From positions 2,108,861 to 2,172,860 of the forward strand of contig NZ_KN196470.1 of the NCBI RefSeq assembly GCF_000761445.1: a stretch of DNA of 64,000 nt, read 5' to 3'. Both the position numbers and the translations under genes were made by a program. Below are positions 21,618 through 30,316 of the stretch, piece after piece (position 1 is the stretch's first letter; every line of letters begins with the position of its first letter). The notes beneath the pieces are model-generated. The model ran no database searches, was not told the origin of the DNA, and saw only the letters and a list, made by a program, of their open reading frames with translations. Origin of the DNA: Oleiagrimonas soli (lineage in GTDB: Bacteria; Pseudomonadota; Gammaproteobacteria; Xanthomonadales; Rhodanobacteraceae).

Positions 21618-22514
21618 ATGAATCTTCATCACCTGTCGATCTTCCACGCGATTGCCGAGACCGGCAGCATCAGCGCCTCCGCACGCCGCCTGCACATCTC
21701 GCAGCCGGCGCTGTCGCGCGAGCTGAAGACGTTCGAGGCCCGCCTCGGCGTGACGCTGTTCGAGCGCATGCCGCGCGGCATGCAGCTGACCCAGGCCGGA
21801 CAGGTGCTGTACGAACACGCCACCCGCCTGTTCGCGATCGAACACGCCGCCGAGGCCGCCGTGCGCGAGGTCGCCGAGGCGCGCAGCGGGCGGCTCACGC
21901 TTGGCGCCAGCAACACCATCGGCACCTACGTGCTGCCGCGCATCCTGGCCGGCATGCGCACGCAGCATCCGGACATCGAAGTGACACTGTTCGTAGGCAA
22001 CACCGAACAGGTCTCGCGCGGCGTGGTGGATCTGCGCTTCATGCTGGGCTTCATCGAGGGGCCATTGCATGTGGACGGCCTGGCCGCGGTCACCTTCCAG
22101 GAAGATGAACTGGTGCCGGTCGTCGCCGCCGGCGATCCGCTGCTGGCGCGCAAGCGGCTGCATCTCGAACAGGTCGTGCGGCAACCGCTGCTGATGCGCG
22201 AACGCGGCTCGGGCACGCGCGAAGTCATCACCACGCTGCTGCGCGAACGGGGCATGGACGCTCCGGACAGGATCATGGAGTTCGGCAACACCGAAGCGCT
22301 GAAGCAAGCGGCGATCCACGGCGGCGGCGTGGCCTGGCTGCCGCGCATCTGCATGCAGACGGAACTGCGCGACGGCCTGCTGTGCGAACTCGGGCTGCGT
22401 TCGCTGCACATCCGTCGCCCGCTGAAAGTGCTGCACCGCGCCACCGCCGCACTGGCGCCGCTGCAGCACGCCTTTCTGGAACGCCTGCAGCCCGGTCTCG
22501 GCGATCGCCTCTGA
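21618..22514 (+). CDS. LysR-family transcriptional regulator
   Basis: The 298-residue protein has the LysR winged-helix domain at residues 1-60 (NLHHLSIFHAIAETGSISAS, then ISQPALSRELKTFEARLG) and a type II periplasmic-binding-like effector domain. The effector domain contains SGRLTLGASNTIGTYVLP, which resembles the CysL/Cbl-type group. It is divergent from the DsrE-SBP-TsdB-TsdA operon across 97 bases, so it probably controls that operon in response to a sulfur compound. The start follows the family pattern M-N-L-x-x-L. Confidence 0.88.
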   Translation: MNLHHLSIFHAIAETGSISASARRLHISQPALSRELKTFEARLGVTLFERMPRGMQLTQAGQVLYEHATRLFAIEHAAEAAVREVAEARSGRLTLGASNTIGTYVLPRILAGMRTQHPDIEVTLFVGNTEQVSRGVVDLRFMLGFIEGPLHVDGLAAVTFQEDELVPVVAAGDPLLARKRLHLEQVVRQPLLMRERGSGTREVITTLLRERGMDAPDRIMEFGNTEALKQAAIHGGGVAWLPRICMQTELRDGLLCELGLRSLHIRRPLKVLHRATAALAPLQHAFLERLQPGLGDRL

Positions 22515-22562
22515 GCGCGGACGGCGTACCTGTGGCCCATGCCCGCGATGCCCGACGACTGT

Positions 22563-22568
22563 TAGCAT
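22563..22568 (+). promoter_or_regulatory. Candidate -10 element of the aminopeptidase P gene (leaderless geometry)
   Basis: TAGCAT ends 6 bases before the ATG at 22575, with no Shine-Dalgarno sequence between. The assignment rests on spacing shared with three other genes in the window. Confidence 0.35.
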
Positions 22569-22574
22569 TCGCGG

Positions 22575-24371
22575 ATGAACGCACGCATCCCCTCCCGAAT
22601 CTCCGCGCTGCGCGACGCGCTGCGCGAACACGACGTGCAGGCCTGCCTGGTCCCCAGCGCCGACCCGCACTTGTCCGAATATTTGCCTGACCACTGGCAG
22701 GCGCGGCAATGGCTATCCGGTTTCGACGGCTCGGCCGGCACCCTGGTGGTGACGGCCGACTTCGCCGGTCTGTGGACCGACTCGCGCTACTTCGAACAGG
22801 CCGAGCAGCAGTTGGCCGACACCGGCGTCACCCTGATGCGGCTGCGCGTGCCGCACACGGCCGAGCATGTGGATTGGCTGCTGGAACGCCTCGGCGAAGG
22901 CGATACGCTGGCGGTGGCCGGCGACAGCATGTCGCTGTCCGGCGCGCGCATGCTGCGCAAGCGACTGGAAAAGATCGGCGCACATCTGCGCACCGACCTG
23001 GATCTTCCCGGCGCCGTGTGGAGCGATCGCCCCGCGCTGCCGCAGGCTCCGGTGCGCGCGCAGGCCGAGGGCTGGCGCGACGGCACCTGCGCGCAACGCA
23101 TCGCACGCCTGCGCGAATCGATGCAGGCCGCGGGCGCGAGTCACCATCTCGTGTCCAGCCTCGACGACATCGCCTGGATCACCGGCCTGCGCGGCAGCGA
23201 CGTCGAGTACAACCCGGTGTTCCTGGCGCACCTGCTGGTGGAACCGGCGCAGTGCACGCTATTCGTCGACCCGACCAAGATCGACGCAAAGCTGTCCGCA
23301 CAACTGCAGACCGACGGCATCGTCGTGCGCGCCTACGCCGACACCGTTACCGCGTTGAACGAATTGCCGAGCGACGCACGCGTCCTGCTCGACCCCGCGC
23401 GCGTGGTCGTGGACATCGTCGACGCGCTGCCCGACACGGCGCGCCTGATCGAACGCGCCAACCCGTCGACCGCCTTCAAGGCGATCAAGAGTGCGGCGGA
23501 GATCGAGCACATCCGCGCCACCATGCGCGAAGACGGCGCCGCCCTGGTGCAGGGCATGCGCGAAATCGAGCGCCGCCTGCAGGCCGGCGAGACGGTCAGC
23601 GAACTGGACGTGGCCGACGTGCTGCGCGAGAAACGCTCACAGCGCCCGGCCTTCGTCGGCGAGAGCTTCGGCACCATCGCCGGCTACATGGCCAACGGCG
23701 CGCTGCCCCACTACCACGCCACGCCCGAGCATCACGCCCAGCTGCATGCGGACGGCTTGCTGCTGGTCGATTCCGGCGGTCAGTACGAAGGCGGCACCAC
23801 CGACATCACCCGCATGTGGGCGTTCGGCGAGACCACGCCCGAGCAGCGCCGCGACTGCAGTCTGGTCCTGAAAGGCACCATCGCGCTGAGCCGCGCGCGC
23901 TTTCCCGCCGGTTCCAGCGGACCGCAGCTCGATGCGCTGGCGCGCGCGCCGATCTGGGCCGAGGGCGGCGATTACGGCCACGGCACCGGCCACGGCGTCG
24001 GCTACTTCCTCAACGTGCACGAAGGCCCGCACGGCATCCGTCCGCCCGCGCCCGGCGGCGCGCTGGTGCCGCTGGAACCGTGCATGATCACCTCGATCGA
24101 ACCGGGCCTCTACAAGTCGGGCCGACACGGCGTGCGCCACGAGAACCTCGCCGTCGTGCGCACCTGGCAGGACACCGAATTCGGCAGCTTCCTCGAATTC
24201 GAGACCCTGACCCTGTGCCCGATCGACACCCGCGCGCTGGACGTCGAACTGCTCGACGACGCCGAGCGCGCATGGCTGAACGACTACCACGCTCGCGTCG
24301 AGAAAGCCCTGTCGCCGCTGCTGGACGACGAAGACCGCCGCTGGCTGCAGCAACGCTGCGCGCCGGTGTGA
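22575..24371 (+). CDS. M24-family aminopeptidase P (three-domain type)
   Basis: The 598-residue protein has two creatinase-like N-terminal domains and a C-terminal pita-bread M24 domain, the layout of the long aminopeptidase P (XPNPEP1-like) group that removes residues before proline. Metal-site segments visible are LLVDSGGQYEGGTTDITRMW with the two Asp, GHGTGHGVGYFLNVHEGP with the His, MITSIEPGLY with the Glu, and RHENLAVV. No signal peptide is seen, so it is cytosolic. It follows the LysR gene by 60 bases but has its own possible promoter. Confidence 0.9.
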   Translation: MNARIPSRISALRDALREHDVQACLVPSADPHLSEYLPDHWQARQWLSGFDGSAGTLVVTADFAGLWTDSRYFEQAEQQLADTGVTLMRLRVPHTAEHVDWLLERLGEGDTLAVAGDSMSLSGARMLRKRLEKIGAHLRTDLDLPGAVWSDRPALPQAPVRAQAEGWRDGTCAQRIARLRESMQAAGASHHLVSSLDDIAWITGLRGSDVEYNPVFLAHLLVEPAQCTLFVDPTKIDAKLSAQLQTDGIVVRAYADTVTALNELPSDARVLLDPARVVVDIVDALPDTARLIERANPSTAFKAIKSAAEIEHIRATMREDGAALVQGMREIERRLQAGETVSELDVADVLREKRSQRPAFVGESFGTIAGYMANGALPHYHATPEHHAQLHADGLLLVDSGGQYEGGTTDITRMWAFGETTPEQRRDCSLVLKGTIALSRARFPAGSSGPQLDALARAPIWAEGGDYGHGTGHGVGYFLNVHEGPHGIRPPAPGGALVPLEPCMITSIEPGLYKSGRHGVRHENLAVVRTWQDTEFGSFLEFETLTLCPIDTRALDVELLDDAERAWLNDYHARVEKALSPLLDDEDRRWLQQRCAPV

Positions 24372-24418
24372 CAAGCGCAAGCCGGGCCTGACCCACGACC
24401 AGTTGGCTTACACCGCAT

Positions 24419-24445
24419 AAAAAACGCCCGGCACGAAGCCGGGCG
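24419..24445 (-). terminator. Intrinsic terminator of the secreted low-complexity gene
   Basis: An 8-bp stem (CGCCCGGC at 24425-24432 with GCCGGGCG at 24438-24445) with a 5-base loop is followed on the minus strand by six T (24424-24419). It also lies just after the aminopeptidase P gene, but the T-run is on the minus side. Confidence 0.75.
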
Positions 24446-24520
24446 CGAAATGCGGATACGTTGTTGTGGGTGATCTTGCTTCAAAACCGCCGGGGCGCAA
24501 CCGGCGCAGAACTTCGTGGG

Positions 24521-25045
24521 TCAGTGACCGCCGCTGGCCGAAACGCCGCCATGCATGCGCGCGTCGGCGCTGGCGCCGCTGGTGCCCGCATGCAACGAGC
24601 TGTCGGCGGACGCGTGGGTGGTCGCGTGACCGGCACTGGTCATGCCCTGCGCGGACAGGTTGCTCTGCCCGCTCACGCTGGCGCGCGGCACATCCGAGGA
24701 ACGCACGCTGCCACCTGCACGCTCGGCGGCGTCCGCACTGGCCTGCGCGGCATGCTCGGCACGCATGCGCGCGTCGGCGGCCATGGCATCGCTGCGCTGC
24801 TTGGCCTTGGCGGCACGTTCCTTGGCCTGCTCCGTGCGGGTCTGCACGCGCTGCATGGTGTCGGCCGTATGCGCCTGCGCCTGTGCGCTCATGTGACCGC
24901 TGGCCTGGGTCACGCCATTCGCGAGACCACCGACCTGTCCGCCGACATGACCGGCTGCGCCGCCACCGATGGCGACCTGCGCGAACACGGGCGCGGCGAG
25001 AAAACCTGCACTGGCGATCAAGACACTGCCGAGTAGCTTGTTCAT
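24521..25045 (-). CDS. Secreted low-complexity Ala/Ser/Gly/His-rich protein
   Basis: The 174-residue protein has a signal peptide (residues 1-22, MNKLLGSVLIASAGFLAAPV, cleaved near FAQ) and then a low-complexity chain. Residues 60-105 form a charged Ala-rich helix (QTRTEQAKERAAKAKQRSDA), and the last 65 residues are rich in Ala, Ser, Gly, His and Met. I recognise no family. The His/Met content could suit metal binding, but this is speculation. The ribosome binding site AGGAGG is strong. It is monocistronic with its own terminator. Confidence 0.65.
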   Translation of the reverse strand: MNKLLGSVLIASAGFLAAPVFAQVAIGGGAAGHVGGQVGGLANGVTQASGHMSAQAQAHTADTMQRVQTRTEQAKERAAKAKQRSDAMAADARMRAEHAAQASADAAERAGGSVRSSDVPRASVSGQSNLSAQGMTSAGHATTHASADSSLHAGTSGASADARMHGGVSASGGH

Positions 25046-25261
25046 GGTGAAACCTCCTGCTGGATGGACATCTCGGTGGCGGCGCAGATGCGTCCGACCA
25101 CGGGGCGCACCCTAGGAACCCGCGACCGAATCGCACCTAAACGACGCCGGATTCGATTCAGAAAGCAGACAGGCGTCCGCACATGCCTCACACTTGACCG
25201 CATGCATGGCGCTGGCCATGCTGCACCGCCATTCCCCGACCGGATCGAAGACCACCGCAAC

Positions 25262-27151
25262 ATGAGCAGTCGCTACAACGCCGCCGACATCGAAGTTCTC
25301 TCGGGCCTGGATCCGGTCAAGCGCCGGCCCGGCATGTACACCGACACCACGCGTCCGAACCATCTGGCGCAGGAAGTCATCGACAACTCCGTCGACGAGG
25401 CCCTGGCCGGTCATGCCAGGAACGTCGAGGTGACCGTGTTCAAGGACGGCTCGGTGGAAGTGCGCGACGACGGACGCGGCATGCCGGTGGACATCCATCC
25501 CGAAGAAGGCGTGCCGGGCATCGAGCTGATCCTCACGCGCCTGCACGCGGGCGGCAAGTTCTCGAACAAGAACTACGCCTTCTCCGGCGGCCTGCACGGC
25601 GTCGGCGTATCGGTGGTGAACGCGCTGTCGACGCGCCTGGACGTGACCATCCGCCGCGACGGCAACGAGTACCAGATGCGCTTCGCCAACGGCGACCGCG
25701 CCTCCGAACTGGAAGTCATCGGCACCGTCGGCAAGCGCAACACCGGCACCACGCTCCGCTTCTGGCCGGACCCGAAATACTTCGATTCTTCAAAGATTTC
25801 CCTGTCCAAGCTCAAGCACCTTCTGCGCGCCAAGGCCGTGCTCTGCGCCGGACTGAACGTCAAGCTGACCGACGAAGCCAGCGGCGAAACCATCGAGTGG
25901 CACTTCGAGGACGGCCTGGCCGACTACCTGAAGACCGAGCTCGGCGGCGCCGAATGCCTGCCCGCGAACCTGTTTGTGCAGCACCTGGAGCGCGACGAGG
26001 AGACCGTGGACGCCGCGTTCGCCTGGGTGCCCGAGAGCGAACTGGTGCAGGAGTCCTACGTCAATCTGATCCCAACCGCGCAGGGCGGCACCCACGTCAA
26101 CGGCCTGCGCACCGGCCTGACCAACGCCCTGCGCGAGTTCTGCGACCTGCGCAACCTGCTGCCGCGCGGCGTGAAGCTGGCGCCGGAAGACGTCTGGGAA
26201 CGCCTGGCGTTCGTGCTCAGCGTGAAGATGCGCGATCCGCAGTTCGCTGGCCAGACCAAGGAACGCCTGTCCTCGCGACCGGCCGCAGCGCTGGTCGAGA
26301 ACGCCGTGCACGACGCCTTCACACTGTGGCTGAACCAGAACGTCGGCGAAGGCGAGCTCATCGCCCAGCTGGCCATCGAGCATGCCAGCGCGCGCCTCAA
26401 GGCCGCCAAGAAAGTGGTGCGCAAGAAGATCGTGCAGGGCCCCGCCCTGCCCGGCAAACTGGCCGACTGCGCCTCCACCGACCTGACCCGCACCGAGCTG
26501 TTTCTGGTCGAGGGCGACTCGGCCGGCGGCAGCGCCAAACAGGCGCGCGACAAGGACTACCAGGCGATCCTTCCGCTGCGCGGCAAGATCCTCAACACCT
26601 GGGAAGTGGAGTCCTCCGGCGTGCTGGCCTCCAACGAAGTCCACGACCTGGCCATTGCCATCGGCTGCGATCCCGGCAAGGACGATCTCGAAAGCCTGCG
26701 CTACGGCAAGGTCATCATCCTCGCCGACGCCGACTCCGACGGCCTGCACATCGCCACCCTGCTGTCGGCGCTGTTCCTCAAGCATTTCCCGTCGCTGGTG
26801 CGCGAGGGCCACGTGTTCGTGGCGATGCCGCCGCTGTTCCGCGTCGATGTCGGCAAGCAGGTGTTCTACTGCCTCGACGAAGAGGAAAAGCGCATCCTGC
26901 TCGAACGCATCGAGCGCGAGAAGATGAAGGGCCAGGTCTCCGTGACCCGCTTCAAGGGTCTGGGCGAGATGAACCCCTCGCAGCTGCGCGAATCGACGAT
27001 CCACCCCGATACGCGCCGGCTGGTGCAGCTGACCGTCGACGACAACGAAGGCACCGCGCAAGTCATGGACATGCTGCTGGCGCGCAAGCGCGCGAGCGAC
27101 CGCAAGGCCTGGCTGGAGCAGAAGGGCGACCTTGCCTCGCTGGAAGTCTGA
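25262..27151 (+). CDS. parE: DNA topoisomerase IV subunit B
   Basis: The 629-residue protein is the ATPase subunit of topoisomerase IV, which decatenates daughter chromosomes with ParC. The GHKL ATPase motifs NSVDEALAGH, VRDDGRGMPV and GGLHGVGVSVVNALS are at the N-terminus. The TOPRIM domain has LVEGDSAGGSA and ILADADSDGLHIATLL, the latter being the ParE rather than GyrB form. The start at 25262 matches ParE N-termini; no strong ribosome binding site is seen. parC is not in this window. Confidence 0.94.
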   Translation: MSSRYNAADIEVLSGLDPVKRRPGMYTDTTRPNHLAQEVIDNSVDEALAGHARNVEVTVFKDGSVEVRDDGRGMPVDIHPEEGVPGIELILTRLHAGGKFSNKNYAFSGGLHGVGVSVVNALSTRLDVTIRRDGNEYQMRFANGDRASELEVIGTVGKRNTGTTLRFWPDPKYFDSSKISLSKLKHLLRAKAVLCAGLNVKLTDEASGETIEWHFEDGLADYLKTELGGAECLPANLFVQHLERDEETVDAAFAWVPESELVQESYVNLIPTAQGGTHVNGLRTGLTNALREFCDLRNLLPRGVKLAPEDVWERLAFVLSVKMRDPQFAGQTKERLSSRPAAALVENAVHDAFTLWLNQNVGEGELIAQLAIEHASARLKAAKKVVRKKIVQGPALPGKLADCASTDLTRTELFLVEGDSAGGSAKQARDKDYQAILPLRGKILNTWEVESSGVLASNEVHDLAIAIGCDPGKDDLESLRYGKVIILADADSDGLHIATLLSALFLKHFPSLVREGHVFVAMPPLFRVDVGKQVFYCLDEEEKRILLERIEREKMKGQVSVTRFKGLGEMNPSQLRESTIHPDTRRLVQLTVDDNEGTAQVMDMLLARKRASDRKAWLEQKGDLASLEV

Positions 27152-27266
27152 ACACGCACCGCGCGACATCGTGTTGCGCCCCGCGAACGCCGATGCCATG
27201 CTGGCTCGGCGCCTGCCGCCCAGGCAAGCCACTCCGTAATCCAAATGCATGACGCAGGGTGACTGC

Positions 27267-27830
27267 ATGGTTCAAAGCCCCGAGGCCGCGATCGACAGGG
27301 AGCAACTCGCACAGTTGCTGACGTTGTCCGGACGTGGAGACGAAAAAGCCTTCGCCCAGCTCTACGAACGCAGCTCCGCCAAGCTCTACGGCGTCTGCCT
27401 GCGCATGCTGCGCGATCGTGGCGAAGCCGAAGACACGCTGCAGGAAATCTTCACCACCGTGTGGCGCCGCGCATCGAGCTTCGACGCGTCCAAGGCCAGC
27501 GCCATGACCTGGCTGATCACGCTGAGCCGCAACAAGTCCATCGACCGCCTGCGCAAGCGGCACGAGGCCCATGGCGACGACGACATGATCGACGGCCTGG
27601 CCGACGATGCGCCCTCGCCGGCCGCCCACGCGCAGACCAGCCAGGAGCATCAGCAGCTCGAACACTGCCTGGACGAGCTCGAAAACAAACATCGCGACGC
27701 GGTGCGTGAAGCTTTTTTCACCGGCGCTACGTATAACGAATTGGCGGACCGGTGTGCGGTCCCCCTCGGCACCATGAAAAGCTGGATTCGCCGTAGCCTG
27801 ATCAAACTTCGCACCTGTCTGGAACGATGA
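27267..27830 (+). CDS. ECF-type RNA polymerase sigma factor (SigK-like)
   Basis: The sigma factor has region 2 (YERSSAKLYGVCLRMLRDRG, then AEDTLQEIFTTVWRRA) and region 4 (LDELENKHRDAVREAFFTGA, then helix-turn-helix VPLGTMKSWIRRSLIKLR). The start at 27267 is favoured because AGGGTG lies 8 bases upstream; an in-frame ATG at 27249 adds six residues. The stop overlaps the next gene, an anti-sigma factor, by 4 bases. The pair resembles SigK/RskA systems, which in other bacteria respond to oxidative or envelope stress; the stimulus here is unknown. Confidence 0.9.
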   Translation: MVQSPEAAIDREQLAQLLTLSGRGDEKAFAQLYERSSAKLYGVCLRMLRDRGEAEDTLQEIFTTVWRRASSFDASKASAMTWLITLSRNKSIDRLRKRHEAHGDDDMIDGLADDAPSPAAHAQTSQEHQQLEHCLDELENKHRDAVREAFFTGATYNELADRCAVPLGTMKSWIRRSLIKLRTCLER

Positions 27831-28597
27831 CCACGACCACCGACCCCCACGGACACGAGAAGCTTCGCGGCGCGGAATACGTGCTCGGCGTGCTCGACGC
27901 CGAACAACGGCGCGAAGTCGAACGGCAACTGCTGGACGACCCCGAGCTGGCCGCCGCCGTCGAAGCCTGGCAGGAACGGCTGGCGCCGCTGGCCGAGGAA
28001 ATTGCCGCCACCCAACCCGCCGCCTACGTGTGGCCGCGCATTCTGGCCGAACTCGGCCTCGGCGGCAGCGTGATGGCGCGCAGCGCGCCCGAACCGAGCG
28101 CCAGCGGCGGTCTGTGGAACAACCTGCGCCTGTGGCACTGGATCGGCATCGGCGCCAGCGCCGTCGCCGCGGCCTGCGTCGTCATGCTGGTCACCCTGCC
28201 ACGCCCGATGCCGACGCCTACGCCGGTGCCGACGGCCACGACGCCCACGCCGCCGACCACCTTCATGGTCGCCAAGATCGAGCAGGACAACGGCGTCGCC
28301 GGCTGGACCGCGACGATGGACGTCACCCATCACCGCATGATCCTGGTGCCGGCCACGCCGCAGGCCATCGCCAGCGACCGTTCGACCCAACTGTGGCTGA
28401 TCCCGCCGGGCCAGAAACCGGTCTCGGTAGGCGTGTTCATACCGGACAAGGCCAACAGCATGGACCTGCCCATCGCACTCGTGAAACAGTTGAGCGACAA
28501 GGCCCTGCTCGCCGTCTCGGTCGAACCGAAGGGCGGTTCGCCGACCGGTCAGCCGACCGGCCCCGTGATCGCCAAGGGTTCGATCACCGGCGCCTGA
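27827..28597 (+). CDS. Anti-sigma factor (RskA/anti-sigma-K type)
   Basis: The 256-residue protein has an N-terminal anti-sigma domain (LRGAEYVLGVLDAEQRREVE), one membrane helix (about residues 103-125, HWIGIGASAVAAACVVMLVT), a Pro/Thr stretch, and a C-terminal RskA-like extracytoplasmic domain (WTATMDVTHHRMILVPATP). No HxxxCxxC zinc motif is present. It should hold the sigma factor encoded directly upstream at the membrane until a signal releases it. The ATGA overlap supports coupled synthesis. Confidence 0.88.
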   Translation: MTTTTDPHGHEKLRGAEYVLGVLDAEQRREVERQLLDDPELAAAVEAWQERLAPLAEEIAATQPAAYVWPRILAELGLGGSVMARSAPEPSASGGLWNNLRLWHWIGIGASAVAAACVVMLVTLPRPMPTPTPVPTATTPTPPTTFMVAKIEQDNGVAGWTATMDVTHHRMILVPATPQAIASDRSTQLWLIPPGQKPVSVGVFIPDKANSMDLPIALVKQLSDKALLAVSVEPKGGSPTGQPTGPVIAKGSITGA

Positions 28598-28620
28598 CGC
28601 CGCACCCGGCATGACTCCGA

Positions 28621-28651
28621 CGCCGGCACGTCTTCGTGCCGGCGTTTTTTT
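28621..28651 (+). terminator. Intrinsic terminator of the sigma/anti-sigma operon
   Basis: A 9-bp GC-rich stem (CGCCGGCAC with GTGCCGGCG) and a 6-base loop are followed by seven T. It ends the operon about 24 bases after the anti-sigma stop. Confidence 0.9.
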
Positions 28652-28791
28652 GTGCTCGCGTTGCACCCCGATTCGCATCGCCATCCGCGCTGCATGTGCG
28701 CCGTCTTCGTACGGCTGTGCATCCGTCGCCGCCATCGCTGCGTATCTGCTCCTGAGCATGCAACGCGCCCTTGAGCGCAACGGGAGATTCC

Positions 28792-29694
28792 ATGGACACG
28801 CATCGCACGACCCCAGCAATTCTGCTTGGGGCACTGCTTGTCAGCGGCTGCATGATGGCCACGACGGCTTCGGCACAGGACACCAGCCATACCTCCACCG
28901 GCGGCAAGCTGCTGCTGACCGGCGGCGTCAGTCAGATCGAAGGCGCGGCCGGCGGCGGACTCACGCCCTGGGCCGTCATCGGCGGTTACGGCACCAACGA
29001 TCAGATCGGCGGCAACGCGTTCTACACCCGCGTGCAGCTGCCCGATTACCACCTCGACGATGCGGGCGCGATGATCGGCCTGTACAACCGTGTGGAATTC
29101 TCGGTCGCCCAGCAGCGCTTTAACACCGAGAAGGTCGGCGGTCTGCTCGGCCTCGGCAACGGTTTCACCTTCAAGCAGACCGTGGTCGGCGTGAAAGTGC
29201 GCCTGTTCGGCGATGCCGTGCTCGAGCAGGACAGCTGGGTACCGCAGGTCTCCATCGGCGCGCAGCACAAGAAGAACGATCAGGGTGCGGTCGTGAAGTT
29301 TGTCGGCGCGAAAAGCGATCAGGGCACCGACTACTACATCAGCGCCACCAAGCTGTTCCTGAGTCAGAGTCTGCTGGCCAACGCCACCGTGCGTTTCACC
29401 AAGGCCAACCAGATCGGCATCCTCGGCTTCGGCGGTGACAAGCACAACGGCTACCAGGCCGAATTCGAAGGCTCCGTCGCCTATCTGCTGAGCCGCAAGG
29501 TCGCCATCGGCGCCGAGTATCGACAGAAGCCGAACAACCTCAGCATCGCCAAGGAAGACGACTGGTACGACGCCTTCGTCGCCTGGGCGCCGACCAAGCA
29601 CGTCTCGCTGACGCTGGCCTACGCCGACCTCGGCAACATCGTCATCAAGGACAAGCAACGCGGCGTCTACGCCTCCTTCCAGGTCGGATTCTGA
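28792..29694 (+). CDS. DUF3034 family outer-membrane-type protein
   Basis: The 300-residue protein has a signal peptide (residues 1-28, to ASAQD) and then alternating hydrophobic/polar strands rich in Gly, Tyr and Phe, ending GVYASFQVGF, a beta-barrel-like terminal Phe. GGVSQIEGAAGGGLTPWAVI is the opening of DUF3034, a family without known function that is often annotated beside exported globins and cupredoxin proteins. CGGGAG precedes the ATG at 28792. It heads a four-gene envelope operon. Confidence 0.8.
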   Translation: MDTHRTTPAILLGALLVSGCMMATTASAQDTSHTSTGGKLLLTGGVSQIEGAAGGGLTPWAVIGGYGTNDQIGGNAFYTRVQLPDYHLDDAGAMIGLYNRVEFSVAQQRFNTEKVGGLLGLGNGFTFKQTVVGVKVRLFGDAVLEQDSWVPQVSIGAQHKKNDQGAVVKFVGAKSDQGTDYYISATKLFLSQSLLANATVRFTKANQIGILGFGGDKHNGYQAEFEGSVAYLLSRKVAIGAEYRQKPNNLSIAKEDDWYDAFVAWAPTKHVSLTLAYADLGNIVIKDKQRGVYASFQVGF

Positions 29695-29724
29695 CCGCTG
29701 TTGCAACTATTCGGGAGTACCACC

Positions 29725-30237
29725 ATGAAAAACGCATTCGTATATGCCGGGCTGCTTGCCTCGGCACTTTTCCTCGGCGCCAGCGCCCACGCGCAACAGG
29801 CCAGCGGTTCGATGCAGGCCATGCAAGACAGCAGCAACGCTAAGGCCATGGCCGCATCGGCGCCGCGCGATCCGGCACTCAAGCCGTATTTCGCCGACTT
29901 CGGCGGCAAGGCCGGACTCAAAGCGTTGATGGAAGACTTCATGGCCAATCTGATGGCCGATCCGCGCACGCAGCCGTTCTTCGCCCACGTGGATCGCACG
30001 CGCATCAAGCACGAACTGGTGGATCAGTTCTGCGTCATTCTCGACGGCCCGTGCACCTACACCGGCGCGAGCATGGCCCAGGCGCACCGCGGCCTCGGCA
30101 TCAAGCGCGCTGACTTCAATGCACTGGTCGAGGACCTGCAGAAGGCCATGAACAAGCACAACATCCCGTTCCGGGCGCAGAACAAGCTCCTGGCCAAGCT
30201 GGCGCCGATGCATCGCGACATCGTCACCAAGCAGTGA
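29725..30237 (+). CDS. Exported group 1 truncated hemoglobin-like protein
   Basis: The 170-residue protein has a signal peptide (1-23, to AHAQQ) and a truncated globin domain from about residue 55 (FADFGGKAGLKALMEDF). The proximal His F8 is H121 in AQAHRGLGI. Compared with mycobacterial trHbN, distal Tyr B10 is Met73 and Gln E11 is Leu98, so the usual polar heme pocket is absent. It therefore probably binds heme in the periplasm but may not handle O2 or NO like trHbN. GGGAG precedes the ATG. It is second in the DUF3034-globin-cupredoxin-sensor operon. Confidence 0.85.
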   Translation: MKNAFVYAGLLASALFLGASAHAQQASGSMQAMQDSSNAKAMAASAPRDPALKPYFADFGGKAGLKALMEDFMANLMADPRTQPFFAHVDRTRIKHELVDQFCVILDGPCTYTGASMAQAHRGLGIKRADFNALVEDLQKAMNKHNIPFRAQNKLLAKLAPMHRDIVTKQ

Positions 30238-30316
30238 TCGTTGTGAACGCGGCCTGGCTTCGACGGCAGGTCGCGTTCCTCGATGCGCTCATCCGATACG
30301 AAACAGGGGGCTGAAC

